Numbered from the stretch's first letter, positions 23,981 to 35,539 are shown. The stretch: DNA of 64,000 nt from Stenogyne calaminthoides (GCA_037126765.1 JBBCBC010000024.1:22727554-22791553); one strand, 5' to 3'. The notes: generated from the letters alone by a model not told the origin. Made by a program: numbers and translations.

Positions 23981-24115
23981 GTGTCGCGAGGAGAAACTCA
24001 ATGTTGTGCTTTTCATCCTTTATCGTTGTCAAACACCAAATAAGATCTTTTGTCACACACTTGTTTAACATCTTTTATTACATTACTTATATGAATGACA
24101 CAAATGTAATACACT
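22525..24115. repeat. Long inverted repeat, arms ~775 bp, short loop
   Basis: Left arm about 22525-23300, right arm about 23337-24115, loop about 36 bases centred near 23318. Anchors: GGTAAAATAACATT at 23231 pairs with AATGTTATTTTACC ending 23405; CACAACATT at 22632 pairs with AATGTTGTG at 24000; ATAATGTTGGA near 23270 pairs with TCCAACATTAT near 23357. Paired positions sum to 46636-46640 across the whole arm, so the arms are collinear with almost no net indels although they differ at many bases. Each arm has an AT run at matching places (22735-22753 and 23945-23975). No protein recognised; ORFs in the arms are not conserved between them. Confidence 0.8.
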
Positions 24116-25015
24116 TAATCACACTTATTATCTCACAGTTCCACTTTAATTGTATTGTTTATGTATCATTCATCTAGGTGTATAACAAAAGATGCTACAT
24201 AATTGTGTTAAAGAAAATCTCTTGTGATAAAGACTAATAAGAAAGTTAAAATCATTTATTTTGTAATATGAATTTGACATATGAAAAACGAAGCCTAGAT
24301 TCTATTTGAAATAATTAAGGAACAACTCCTTATCTTATGATAAAAGAAATCTTTTAAATTGTAAAGTAGATTACCTCTCTCATGTGGTTTGTGGGTTATT
24401 GCATAGACGAAATTTACTCTACACATCTATCCAATCAAAAAAATAAACAAACAAACTCTACGCATCTTTTAATAGCAGCCATAAATTCTTTTAATAAAAG
24501 CTTTTAAATAATATATCAATGAAAAATACTTTTTCTCGAGAAATACTTTCTAAGACACCAAATTAACATCATAATAATAATAATGGAAACAAATAATTCT
24601 TATTCCTTATGGACCTTTAATTTTTAATTTATTTTCATAGCATTTCCCACTACAATTGGAAAGAAAATAAACATCAATAAACATAAGACATCAATACTAT
24701 GTGTAATAGAATCCCCTGTCATTTAGAAATATATAACAAATAGATAAAGGAATAAAATCACACAACAACATGAAATCAAAGACGATGATTCATCGATTGA
24801 TATATCAAATAATTTCATTTAAAAGAGTTGAGATCCACAATTTCAATTGCAACATATATGAACAAATCAATAACCTGTGATATCAAAATAAATCTTTAAT
24901 CTGAAAATAGCCATATCAATCAATAAAACGTAGACATATTTTGAAAAAGTATTATTATTCACTTCGTAATAAATTTATCATCTAGTAAAACCATAATATA
25001 ATTCAAGAATATATT
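24116..25015. other. Intergenic or transcribed non-coding DNA
   Basis: No coding region on either strand. Read on the minus strand it has intron-like features: a CAG-GTAAAT donor-like site at 25017-25023 and acceptor-like TTTTCAG and CCAATTGTAG sites near 24898 and 24652. These are weak signals and only suggest a spliced non-coding transcript. Confidence 0.3.
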
Positions 25016-25159
25016 TACCTGACGCGCTTAATAGAGACAAAGACATTAGCAACATCTAGTGGGAGGGGGCTGCGTGTGTCAACCCTAAAAGTTGCTGGGA
25101 TAAAAACCCTGAAGCATAAAAAAGAAATACTTCAGCTCATTTCCAAATTCTCTTATACG

Positions 25160-25350
25160 ATTGCAGCTTTTATAGACAGACCACCGACTTGACCTACCAT
25201 TTATCGTCATACGCATACTATGCCATACAATCATCTCCACGTGGCACTTTGACACGTGCTCATATACTGGCCACACGTCTATAATTCCATACAAAATCTC
25301 CACGTGTCACTCTCGCACATATTCATATACATGACATACACGTGGGCAAT
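25160..25350 (-). promoter_or_regulatory. Candidate promoter: four G-box/ABRE cores and a TATA box
   Basis: ACGTG cores occur as CCACGTGGC (25237-25245), GACACGTGC (25251-25259), CCACGTGTC (25300-25308) and ACACGTGGG (25338-25346). CTATAAAAG lies at 25167-25175 on the minus strand. Spacing from G-boxes to TATA (about 65-175 bases) fits a plant promoter firing on the minus strand, toward the long inverted repeat. The first and third G-boxes sit in a ~63-base tandem duplication (ATACAA...TCTCCACGTG). bZIP/bHLH binding is inferred from motif knowledge only. Confidence 0.45.
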
Positions 25351-25358
25351 ACAATTTA

Positions 25359-25596
25359 CTACCTCCGTCCCAACTCTTTTTTCACGTTACTGTTTTCTCA
25401 AGTTTTAATTAGTGAGTTTTTTTATTAATATTTGAAATGATAAAGTAATTCTTAAGGATACATATAATAAAAGAGAAGTATATATAGCATACCCCTCCTT
25501 AAAAGTCACTGTATCATTTTAAATATTAATAAACAACACGATCGCTAAAATACAGGAAATAAAAATAATGTAAAAAAGGAATTGGAACGGAGGTAG
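25359..25596. mobile_element. Stowaway-type MITE
   Basis: 238 bp bounded by CTACCTCCGTCCCAA and its inverted copy TTGGAACGGAGGTAG, flanked by TA on both sides (25357-25358 and 25597-25598). This fits the Tc1/mariner-related Stowaway family. It sits just outside the G-box block. Confidence 0.9.
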
Positions 25597-25689
25597 TAAT
25601 AATCTTCACGTGGAATTTTTGATACGTTCTCCTCTATGATATATATCTCAAACAAAAAATACGACTTACCACTTCTCTTTTCATGTTGG

Positions 25690-26020
25690 TTTAACTAGAA
25701 TAAAATACTGAATTTTAGAAAATCTTGTTAAAACTGTATTTCAAATATTATGTATTTTCTTAAGTTAATTTTGAGTGACACTAGGTACACCAGTTGCAAA
25801 GTATAATAAGATATTTAATTTTAGAGTATCTCATTAAATTACATTTTAAATATTATTAGTTTTCTTAATGTAATTTCGAATGACACTTAGGTGCACTAGT
25901 TGCAACGTGCAACTAGTGCATAACAAATATTGTTCAGTGATAGTAGTTAATACAGATCAACTAATACCTTTTAGTAAAATAATTAATAATACTAACAATG
26001 CACGTGAGTTGCATAACTAA
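25690..26020 (+). repeat. Dispersed repeat D, partial copy
   Basis: Shares blocks such as GAATTTTAGA, TTTCTTAA...TTTTGAGTGACACT, GTGCACTAGTTGCAACGTG and TTTTAGTAAAATAATTAATA with copies at 36085-36210, 36530-36640, 44820-45060, 56985-57200 and 59885-60060. Two tandem versions of the GAGTGACACT segment occur here (25771 and 25865). Confidence 0.6.
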
Positions 26021-26168
26021 TACTCCCTCCATCCCAAACCCGATTGCCACATTTCCGTTTTGGGTGTCTCATACTTGATTATCACTTTATTTAAATGGAA
26101 ATATCCATTTTATCACATAAAATACTAGTAAACAACTTTTTTTTAATCCCAACTACCTATCACTTTAT

Positions 26169-28118
26169 TGTTGGGATTATACTGGAAAGTATGCTTTTAC
26201 TTTGTATAATCAAAACTGAATTTCGGACTTATTTACTGAAATAAATTGTTTATCACTAATGCTTTAAATATCATCGAATGTTACATATATTTACTGCATA
26301 ACTGTTCAATAAATAGTACGTGTTACATTGTAGTTAATTTAGTGATACCAGATCACAGAAGATTAAATTAACTGTCCCTTGTAACCAAAAGTACACCATT
26401 CACGACCTAGATGGAAATGAACAATCCATCGTGAAAGGTTGAAGTGTAAGGCTCAGATTGACTTGTCTTGACCAAGAGATTACACTAGTGCATGACTGAT
26501 GCACTGAATAGGACCTACAGGAGGACAAATTCTTCAGAACTGAACAAGGAAGAATTAGACCCTAGTGGAGCGTTATTTCTTAATCTTCGTCCCTTAAATA
26601 GGATCACGTGTGGTTGGTAACTATTGCATTGACTTATCACGGGTAGAGAATCAACGAGATTCAATACTTTATATCTTGGACAATATTATTGGTCACATGC
26701 GATTGCTAAGATTTAATACGGAGAATCGTGTGCAAGTACGCTTGTTCGATTTGCCCCCTTGGGAGGTTCATAAGATTTATCACACCAAATCTTGCAAGTG
26801 GAACTAGTTTCCGGTATGGATAATAATGTTGAACCGTTCCTTTACCAAGGACAAAAGATATTAATTAATGGAAAACTATTTCAGTGGCTTGAATTAATTA
26901 ATGGGCTAGATAATCTTAAACACGGGAAATAATAACCGGGAGCCATATTAACTGTAATATGGGTTAAGATGGATAGTGCAATATTAATTATGTAGTGGGA
27001 TTAAATAATATTTATGGGCTTGAATAATATTGTGGCTCAATATTGATAATTCTAGATCCATTGGAAGGTCCAATCTTAATTCTCCTAAAGGCCCCTCAAG
27101 TAGCCCAACATAAAGTCCAATAACTGAAAAATGTGTTTAAAAATAAAATAAATTTTTGTTGCCTATTTTTTCCTAAATTTCGAAAATAGTAAATAAAAGG
27201 GGAGAAAGATTTTCTTTGAATTTTGTTATGGAATGAATATATGTATTCTTGGAATACAAGATTATCTCATTAAATTCAAGAAATCTCTCACTTGGTTATT
27301 TGCTATGAAATTTCGAAAATTTTGAATAATTAAGGGAGAGAAATATTTTCTTGATTTTCTTGAAAAGATATTATGGAAGATATGTATTCTTGGAATACAA
27401 GAATATCTCATAAATTCAAGAAGATCCAAATCTTGGTTTCTTTTTCCTTAAAATTTCGAAATATCCCATAACAAGAGGAGTTGAGATTTTTTGTTGAATA
27501 TTTTAATTATGGAGAAAAGAATATATGAGATATATTAAAGATTTCTTGGAGATCAAGAAAAAGATTTTCCCATATTATTTTTCCCCAAATTTTCGACCAC
27601 CAGCTCATTATAAATAGGGGATGAATGTTTCATCCCCAAGTGAACACGAAAATTGGTTTTTCGGAAAAATATCAGCGTCGATAAAATATCAAATATTTTG
27701 AAAGCGTTTGATGATTGTGTATTTAAAAAACGTCAATTGTGAGAGTAGTGTACAATTCCATGTCTTTGGAAAAATTAGTAAATCCACAAAGGTGGTGCAA
27801 CAATTTTTTATTTTTCCTTTTGTTAATTGTTCGCGAGCATTCTTCCACCGGATTGTCGAGCAAGGACTAAGGGAATACTTGGGAAGGCTTTTTGGTGTGT
27901 TTTCATCGACGAGTCCATTGCCATTCCAAGAGGTACGTTCACGTAAACTCAGTAGTAATTCAAGATCGTAGGATTTACGTGTTGTTTATATGCATGATTT
28001 GTTGTTGAATTATTATTTGAATTAATATAGGATTAATTCATGCTAGTAATAATTGTTAGAATTAAATTTGTATTTAAATATTCATCCCGAATAGATCCGT
28101 GCAATTAATTCCCCAACA
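26169..28118 (+). repeat. 5' LTR of copia B
   Basis: Starts TGTTGGGATTATACTGG and ends CCCCAACA. A likely core promoter is TATAAATAGGGGATG at 27609-27623, near the 3' part, placing transcription start around 27640. Confidence 0.93.
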
Positions 28119-28120
28119 AC

Positions 28121-28132
28121 TGGTATCAGAGC
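28121..28132 (+). other. Primer binding site of copia B
   Basis: TGGTATCAGAGC two bases after the 5' LTR, complementary to the 3' end of initiator Met tRNA. Confidence 0.9.
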
Positions 28133-29640
28133 CTCGGTTTCGGGCTCTGAATTTTAAATTGTAATTTAATTCATTTTCATTAAATTTGAAATTGGATAGT
28201 AGAATTGCTAGATTTTTTTTGCAGGTATCAAATTGTCATGGAATTTAATGTGTTTATTTATGCATGCATATAAATTGTGATTTTTTAATTCGATTCGCTC
28301 GACCAGATTGCCTCGCGGAGAAAATCCACGAAAGAGATTAGGATTTTGTTTGATTTGATCAAATGTAATAGACTAGTCTAGATCTAGGTTTATTTATTTT
28401 GTAAATAAATTGTAATCGGATCGGAACGAGGAGGAGATGAAAAATTAAAGGATAGATCCGTAACCTTAGGCGGGCGCGGCGCCGAGTTTAAACGTACAGG
28501 GATAACGCGCGACGCGAATCCATGCAGCACGCATCGGGCGGGGCTTGGCGAGGGCCGAGCGACGCGAAGGGTTAGGTCAAGCATCTGGGCGGCACAGGGG
28601 TAAGGCTAATACTGCGGGTGGACGGGCGATTAAGGCGAGGCGTGACGGGCGCGAAAGTGACGCTGGCGCCGCTGAAGTTCTCGGGCGAGGCGAGGTTAGC
28701 GTAGCACGCTGCCGGGCCGAACCTCGCCGAGGCCGCAGTATGGCGCGGGCGAAGCTTCTCGCCGAGGTCGCCGAAAGCACCGATGGGCGATACCGCCGTG
28801 TTGCCAAAGACGGAGACGGATGATCGCTCGCCAAGGACCGGCAGATGTGGGCGTGCATCCCGGCTGCGAGCTCCTTGGCGTGGCGTTTCGAGACGGAGTT
28901 CTTTTCGAGACGATTGAGTGGGAGAAATTCAAGACGACGTTTCTTCAAAATCAAGCCAAGAAAAATCAAACCATGACAATTGGATAATTTGTGCCCAATA
29001 TGTTTATTTTTCCGCTTTGCTTGATTTATTGTTGTGATTTCTTGTGCTTTATTTAATTTGTTTAAATGTGTTTGCATGAGAATTGCCCAATGAAAAATCT
29101 CACCTTCAAAAATTACTAAATATGTTTAAATAATTAATTGACAATTTTATTCCGGATAATAAAATTGAATTAATTTTGACCTCCATGATTTATTTATTTG
29201 TGAATTCTTTTGGAGAAATTCCCCCCACGGGACGGTCAAAAGATAGCTTTCACATGAATAAATTCAAGATGGATGATTGTGGATTATTACTAGTGGCGAC
29301 GATGATCCTCCCCACGAGGCTCGTTCAAAGCGAAATAATAATTCTGTATTTAATCATGGTTATTACTTAGGTATAAAATTGATATGCATATACTTCTCCG
29401 AAGTCCCTGTCAATTTTATATTGGTCAATGAGAGCCAACTATTAATCTGGATATTAAAGGTTTGTAACTGTTCTTGTTTATAACCTGCTTGAATGTGTTT
29501 AAATAATGACCCACCCCACGTGGCTTATTTAAACTGTTTTGAGATGTTGGCTGATGCATGTTCATATTTTTTTTGAGAAATATGAAACATGTGATCGAAC
29601 CTTGTGATATATTTATGCTTATGCATATTATTATTTATTT
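28133..29640 (+). other. Leader of copia B with GC-rich block
   Basis: Non-coding. Bases 28430-28930 are strongly GC-rich within an AT-rich element, as in the leaders of families A and A', though the sequences are not obviously related. Overlapping open frames on both strands here (for example 28545-28823 plus, 28577-29077 minus) are Arg/Ala-rich by composition and show no domain. Confidence 0.6.
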
Positions 29641-29649
29641 CAGTTCAGC

Positions 29650-30047
29650 ATGTCGTTACCTTTTAATCCACTGCTATTATACTTAAAGTCAATAGAATAA
29701 GTATGGAAATTATATTGATTGGAAACAGAAAATTATAATTGTCCTAACTGCACAAAAGCACAAGTGGATTCTTGACACACTAAAATCAGATGAGCCAACT
29801 GACGAGTCAAAAATGCGAGACTCGCCAGATCACCTTGCGAGAGATGTCGTCGCTAAAATTGGTGGAGGGCAAACCCGTAAGGGATTACGTCCTCAAAATT
29901 GATGGACCATCAGAACAAACTTGAAGTTCTTAGTACATATTATAATCTGGAAACTCAGATGAATTTGGTACTTCATTCTCTGCCCAAAAGTTTCTGAGCA
30001 ATTTTGCCTCGTAAGCTGATTTGTTGTAAGCTTTGGTCTAGGCAAAG
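29650..30047 (+). pseudogene. Copia B gag remnant
   Basis: Short pieces in different frames between the leader and the zinc-knuckle region resemble the gag region of copia polyproteins (for example the stretch near 29745-29890 and the NLVLHSLPKS-like frame near 29960), with many stops. Assigned mainly by position. Confidence 0.45.
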
Positions 30048-30595
30048 ATGTTGATAGGGCACCAAACTCAAGCTTTGACGGCAAGTGGTCCGTCTTCATC
30101 TTCTAGGCCAAGGGATGACAAGAAGAAGAAGGTGACCAAAGGCCATAAGCAATCGGACTCAACTGTTGCCAAGGGCAATGATAAGATGACGAATGCTGGT
30201 GGTGTCAAGGAAAATCCAAAGAGGAAGTGCTTAAGCTGTGGTGAAAGAGGACAATGGAGGTTTGCCTGTTCCAACCCCAAAAGGGCCGGAAAGAAAGGTA
30301 ATTCTCACGCACTAATTGTTGAAACTTGTTTAGCGGCGTATACTTCTCATTCGTGGGTAGTTGATACGGGATCCACTAATCATGTTTGCTTCACGGGTTC
30401 AAACTGATACGACAACTTAGTGGCAGTGAGATCCTCATCACACTGGGCGATGCTACGAGAGTGGCAGCTGAAGCAGTGGGAGAAGTACACCTGTATTTTG
30501 AAGACAGAGTTCTAATTTTAAGAGATGTTCTTTATGTTCCCAGTTTTAGAAAGAATTCACTTTCAGTTTCTAAAATTCTGTTAATAGACACTTAG
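30048..30595 (+). pseudogene. Copia B zinc knuckle and aspartic protease, frameshifted
   Basis: A lysine-rich stretch leads to CLSCGERGQWRFAC (about 30228-30269), a CCHC knuckle in which the His position reads Gln (CAA). Protease follows with WVVDTGSTNHVCF at about 30354-30392; Asp of DTGS is present. The frame ends at 30405, and the rest of protease continues in another frame (30386-30595: LGDATRV..., LRDVLYVPSFRKNSLSVSKIL). As written, gag-protease cannot be made as one protein. Confidence 0.85.
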
Positions 30596-30682
30596 TTTCT
30601 TCTAATAAGAATGAAATCATTTCTTGAAATGATGAGTGTATCTGTTATGGGACATTGATGGAAAATCTCTATACAATTAACT

Positions 30683-32182
30683 GTGCACACCACTCACGAA
30701 ATGTATCCTATAACACATCAACTGCTTCCGATAAAAGAAAATGTGAACGAGACACTTCTATGGCATCTAAGATTGGGACATATCCAAAGGTTGGTAGAAA
30801 ATGGTTCACTGGAGTCTCTCCAAGTTGAACCAATCCCAACCTGCGAATCATGTTTGGAGGGTAAAATGACCAAGAGGGCATTCGGAGCTAAGGGGAATAG
30901 AGCCAAAGAAGTGTTAGAAATCGTTCACACAGACGTATGTGGTCCAATGTCAACCAAAGCAAGGGGAGGTTATGAGTATTTCGTCACTTTTATTGATGAC
31001 TACTCAAGGTACGGTTATATTTTCCTTATGAAGCATAAATCTGAGACCTTTGAGAAATTCAAAGAATTTAAGGCTCAAGTAGAGAATCATAGGGAAAAAC
31101 TTATCAAGTCTCTACGATCCGATCATGGAGGCGAGTACCTCAGCGATGAGTTTTTGAACTACTTGTCTGATGATGGGATTGCATCCCAGCTGGCTCCACC
31201 CGGAACCCCTCAACAAAACGGGGTTGCAAAGCGTAGAAACAAAACTCTTTTGGAAGTGGTTAGATCTATGATGAGTTATGCGGATCTTCCCAAGTCGTTC
31301 TGGGGTCATGCCTTGGAAACATCGGCTTACATTCTGAACTTGGTGCCATCCAAATCGGTTCCCAAAACTCCCAAAGAATTGTGGACCGGGCGCAAGCCCA
31401 GTTTGAGACACATGAAAATTTGGGGGTGTCCGGCCTACGTGTTGGACAAGGAAGCCGGAAAATTGGATCCTCGATCAGAATTAAGGTTGTTTGCAGGATA
31501 CCCCGAGGGAACAAAAGGGTGTATGTTCTATGGTCTCGAAGATCAAAAGGTGGTAATAAGCACCCACTTTAGATTTTTGGAAGAAGACTATATGAACAAA
31601 AGAAGACCCAGAAGTGAGATTACCTTAAATGAGCTAAAGGGGCTAACCTCAGTGCCAACTGTACAAGATGACATACCAAACGACACACTTACACAACCGG
31701 AACCTCGTCATAGTGGAAGGGTTGTGAGACAGCCCGAGAGATTCATGGGGATAGAAGAGTCCTTGGACTTGATTCCCGAACAAGACGAATCAGACCCATG
31801 GACATATGACGAGGCAATCCAAGACAAGGATGCGGTTTCTTGGAAAACAGCAATGAAAGCCGAAGTGGGTTCTATGGATCATAACAGAGTGTGGGAGCTA
31901 GTCGAACCACTTAATGGGGTCAAACCCATGGGTTGCAAGTGGGTATACAAGAGACCGGACGGGAAGGTGGAAACCTTCAAGGCAAGGCTTGTGGCGAAAG
32001 GTTATACTCAGAAAGAAGGGATCGACTATGAGGAAACCCTTTCACCTGTAGCAATGCTCAAGTCCATCCGGATTCTCTTGTCGATTGCTGCGCATCTCAA
32101 TTTTGAAATCTGGCAAATGGATATCAACATAGCTTTCCTTAACGGAAGTCTTGATGAAGAAATCTATATGCAACAACCCTAA
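30683..32182 (+). pseudogene. Copia B integrase and reverse transcriptase, N-terminal part
   Basis: A 499-residue open frame. Residues ~28-75: GAG-pre-integrase zinc region (HLRLGHI, CESCLEGK). ~80-250: integrase core with Asp in VHTDVCGP and Asp in RSDHGGEY. Thirty-five residues later, where the catalytic Glu should be, the codon at 31229-31231 is AAG (Lys). ~195-290: C-terminal integrase (WGHALETSAYILN, IWGCPAYV). ~395-499: start of RT with KARLVAKGYTQKEGIDYEET and the first catalytic Asp region, WQMDINIAFLNG. It ends at a TAA (32180-32182) just before the GF of the next conserved block, so RT is cut there. Confidence 0.93.
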
Positions 32183-32520
32183 GGCTTCATTGAAAAAGAC
32201 AAAGAACACCTAGTTTGTAAGCTCATGAAGTCCATTTACGGACTCAAACATGCATCCAGAGCTTGGAACCAATGTTTTGATCATGTTATAAAGTCTTATG
32301 GGTTTGATCAAAACGAGTTCGAAAGTTGTGTGTACAAGAAGCTTGTCGGAACTGCATTGGTATTCTTAGTACTATAAGTAGACGACATTCTGATCATCGG
32401 GAACGATGTAAAGGTGTTATCATACGTAAGGGCATGACTTTCAAAACAGTTTGATATGAAGGACTTAGGGAAGCCGCGCACATCCTTGGGATCAAGATCA
32501 CTCGAGATCGCAAGAAAAAG
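32183..32520 (+). pseudogene. Copia B reverse transcriptase, C-terminal part
   Basis: Continues in the frame of the preceding ORF after its stop: LVCKLMKSIYGLKHASRAWN, YGFDQNEFESCVYKK. The catalytic box lies at 32375-32386, where VDD is kept but the preceding Tyr codon is TAA. Another stop follows near 32435 and the frame shifts near 32475. Confidence 0.85.
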
Positions 32521-33361
32521 ATGATAGGCTTATCGCAAGCTTCATACATAGACACTGTCTTGAAACGATTCATCATGCAGGATTCCAAGAAAGGCTTCGT
32601 ACCTTTCAGACATGGAATCCATCTATCCAAGGAAATGTGCCCTAAGACACAAAAGGAGATAGATGACATGAAAGACATTCCATATGCTTCGGCTGTCGAA
32701 AGCCTTATGTATGCAATGCTGTGTACGAGACCAGATATCAGCTTTGCCGTTGGCATGGTGGCAAGATATCAAAGTAACCCCGGGGAAAGAACATTGGACG
32801 GCAGTTAAAAACATTCTGAAGTATCTGAAAAGAACTCGAGATAGAATGTTAATTTATCAGTCAGATAGTCTAATCCCCATCGGCTACATGGACTCGGATT
32901 TCCAATCAGACTTAGATTCCAGAAAATCTACCTCTTGTAGTGTGTTTTGCATGGGGGGAGGAGCCATGACATGGAGAAGCGTTAAGCAGAAATGCATCGC
33001 AGATTCTACCATGGAAGCCGAATATGTAGCTGCTTGCGAGGCAGCGAAAGAAGCGGTTTAGCTCAAGAACTACCTAGTGGACTTGGACGTAGTTCCGAAT
33101 TTGCCCAGCACAATCACCGTTTATTGTGACAATGCCGGAGCAATTGCAAATTCAAGGGAACCAAGAGCCCACAAGGCCAGCAAACACATTGAAAGGAAAT
33201 ACCATCTTATACGAGAAATCGTTAAGAGAGGAGATATAGAGGTGACAAAAATCGCGTCAGAAGACAACCTAGCAGATCCATTCACAAAGGGTCTGCCTCA
33301 GAATACATTCGAGAGACATGTGGAAGGAATGGGTGTCAAGACCGTTGCCAATCTACTTTGA
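32521..33361 (+). pseudogene. Copia B RT tail and RNase H
   Basis: Three overlapping frames. 32521-32808: YASAVESLMYAMLCTRPDIS. 32684-33061: LKYLKRTRDRML, YMDSDFQSDLDSRKST, and the WRSVKQKCIADSTMEAEYVA region with Asp and Glu of RNase H. 33077-33361: VYCDNAGAIANSREP, KHIERKYHLIREIV, DNLADPFTKGLP. The break near 32800 is a frameshift and that at 33059-33061 a TAG in place of a Trp-like codon. The order is complete and the end is natural (TGA at 33359-33361). Confidence 0.88.
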
Positions 33362-33478
33362 GTATAAGTGGGAGAAATTATTAGGTTCGTGTAGGTGACA
33401 TTAGATGTCACGTATTAGGAACTACACGAGACATACTGTAGTATACTTAAAAGCAGACTTTAAGTATAAGTGGGAGAT
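33362..33478 (+). other. 3' non-coding tail and polypurine tract of copia B
   Basis: AAGTGGGAGAT at 33468-33478 directly precedes the 3' LTR. The same AAGTGGGAGAAAT-like word occurs at 33367, a second possible tract. Confidence 0.75.
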
Positions 33479-35427
33479 TGTTGGGATTATACTGGAAAGT
33501 ATGTTTTTACTTTGTATAATCAAAACTGAATTTCGGACTTATTTACTGAAATAAATTGTTTATCACTGATGCTTTAAATATCATCGAATGTTACATATAT
33601 TTACTGCATAACTGTTCAATAAATAGTACGTGGTACATTGTAGTTAATTTAGTGATACCGGATCACAGAAGATTAAATTAACAGTCCCTTGTAACCAAAA
33701 GTACACCATTCACGACCTAGATGGAAATGAACAATCCATCGTGAAAGGTTGAAGTGTAAGGCTCAGATTGGCTTGTCTTGACCAAGAGATTACACTAGTG
33801 CATGACCGATGCACTGAATAGGACCTACAGGAGGACAAATTCTTCAGAACTGAACAAGGAAGAATTAGACCTCAGTGGTTCGTTATTTCTTAATCTTCGT
33901 CCCTTAAATAGAATCACGTGTGGTTGGTAACTATTGCTTTGACTTATCATGGTAGAGAATCAACGAGATTCAATACTTTATATCTTGGGCAATATTATTG
34001 GTCACATGCGATTGCTAAGATTTAATACGGAGAATCGTGTGCAAGTACGCTTGTTCGATTTGCCCCCTTGGGAGGTTCATAAGATTTATCATTCCAAATC
34101 TTGCAAGTGGAACTAGTTTCCGGTATGGATAATAATGTTGAACCGTTCCTTTACCAAGGACAAAAGATATTAATTAATGGAAAGCTATTTCAGTGGCTTG
34201 AATTAATTAATGGGCTAGATAATCTTAAACACGGGAAATAATAACCGGGAGCCATATTAACTGTAATATGGGTTAAGATGGATAGTGCAATATTAATTAT
34301 GTAGTGGGATTAATTAATATTTATGGGCTTGAATAATATTGTGGCTCAATATTGATAACTCAAGATCCATTGGAAGGTCCAATCTTAATTCTCCTAAAGG
34401 CCCCTCAAGTAGCCCAACATAAAGTCCAATAACTGAAAAAGGTGTTTAAAAATAAAATAAATTTTTGTTGCCTATTTTTTCCTAAATTTCGAAAATAGTA
34501 AATAAAAGGGGAGAAATATTTTATTTGAATTTTGTTATGGAATGAAGATATGTATTCTTGGAATACAAGATTATCTCATTAAATTCAAGAAATCTCCCAC
34601 TTGGTTATTTGCTATGAAATTTCGAAAATTTTGAATAATTAAGGGAGAGAAAGATTTTCTTGATTTTCTTGAAAATATATTATGGAAGATATGTATACTT
34701 TGAATACAAGAATATCTCATAAATACAAGAAGATCCAAATCTTGGTTTCATTTTCCTTAAAATTTCGAAATATCCCATAACAATAGGAGTTGGGATTTTT
34801 TGTGGAATATTTTAATTATGGAGAAAATAATAAATGAGATATATTCAAGATTTCTTGGAGATCAAGAAAAAGATTTTCCCATATTATTTTTCCCCAAATT
34901 TTCGACCACCAGCTCATTATAAATAGGGGATGAATGTTTCATCCCCAAGTGAACACGAAAATTGGTTTTTTGGAAAAATATCAGCGTCGATAAAATATCA
35001 AATATTTTGAAACTTCGACAGATTGTGTATTTTCGAAAAACGTCAATTGTGAGTAGTGTACAATTCCATGTCCTGGAAAAATTAGTAAATCCACAAAGGT
35101 GGTGCAATAATTTTTTATTTTTCCTTTTGTTAATTGTTCGCGAGCATCCTTCCACCGGATTGTCGAGCAAGGACTAAGGGAATACTTGGGAAGACTTTTT
35201 GGTGTGTTTTCATCGACGAGTCCATTGCCATTCCAAGAGGTACGTTCACGTAAACTCGTAGTAATTCCGCATGCGTAGGATTTACGTGAACTGTTTATAT
35301 GCATGATTTGTTGTTGAATTATTATTTGAATTAATATATGATTAATTCATGCTAGTAATAATTGTTAGAATTAAATTTATATTTAAATATTCATCCCGAA
35401 TAGATCCGTGCAATTAATTCCCCAACA
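33479..35427 (+). repeat. 3' LTR of copia B
   Basis: 1949 bp, nearly identical to the 5' LTR, with the TATAAATAGGGGATG promoter region at 34918-34932. Ends CCCCAACA followed by TSD TTTAT. Confidence 0.93.
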
Positions 35428-35539
35428 TTTATCACATAAAATACTAATAACCAACTCTTTCTACCTCAACACTTTATCACTTTTTCTTAAAATTCGAGCA
35501 CACAGTAATGTGGCAATCGAGTTTGGGACGGAGGTAGTA

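Larger units (their letters stand above)
26169..35427 (+). mobile_element. Ty1/copia retrotransposon B, structurally complete
   Basis: Has LTRs of 1950 and 1949 bp, TSD TTTAT (26164-26168 and 35428-35432), a Met-tRNA primer site and a polypurine tract. The order protease, integrase, reverse transcriptase, RNase H is that of Ty1/copia. The two LTRs differ by only a few substitutions per hundred bases, so insertion was fairly recent, yet the coding region carries several stops, frameshifts and a catalytic substitution. Confidence 0.95.
26023..35537. mobile_element. Stowaway MITE split by copia B
   Basis: The left half 26023-26168 begins CTCCCTCCATCCCAAACCCG (ATTGCCACA follows). The right half 35433-35537 ends TGTGGCAATCGAGTTTGGGA (CGGAGGTAG follows). 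These are inverted termini with ~30 matching bases, flanked by TA (26021-26022, 35538-35539). The copia insertion and its TTTAT duplication separate the halves; without them the MITE is ~250 bp. Confidence 0.88.

Noticed and set aside
28545..29077. 166- and 92-residue frames on opposite strands
   Set aside because: GC-rich leader of copia B; overlapping frames on both strands without any recognisable motif reflect base composition.
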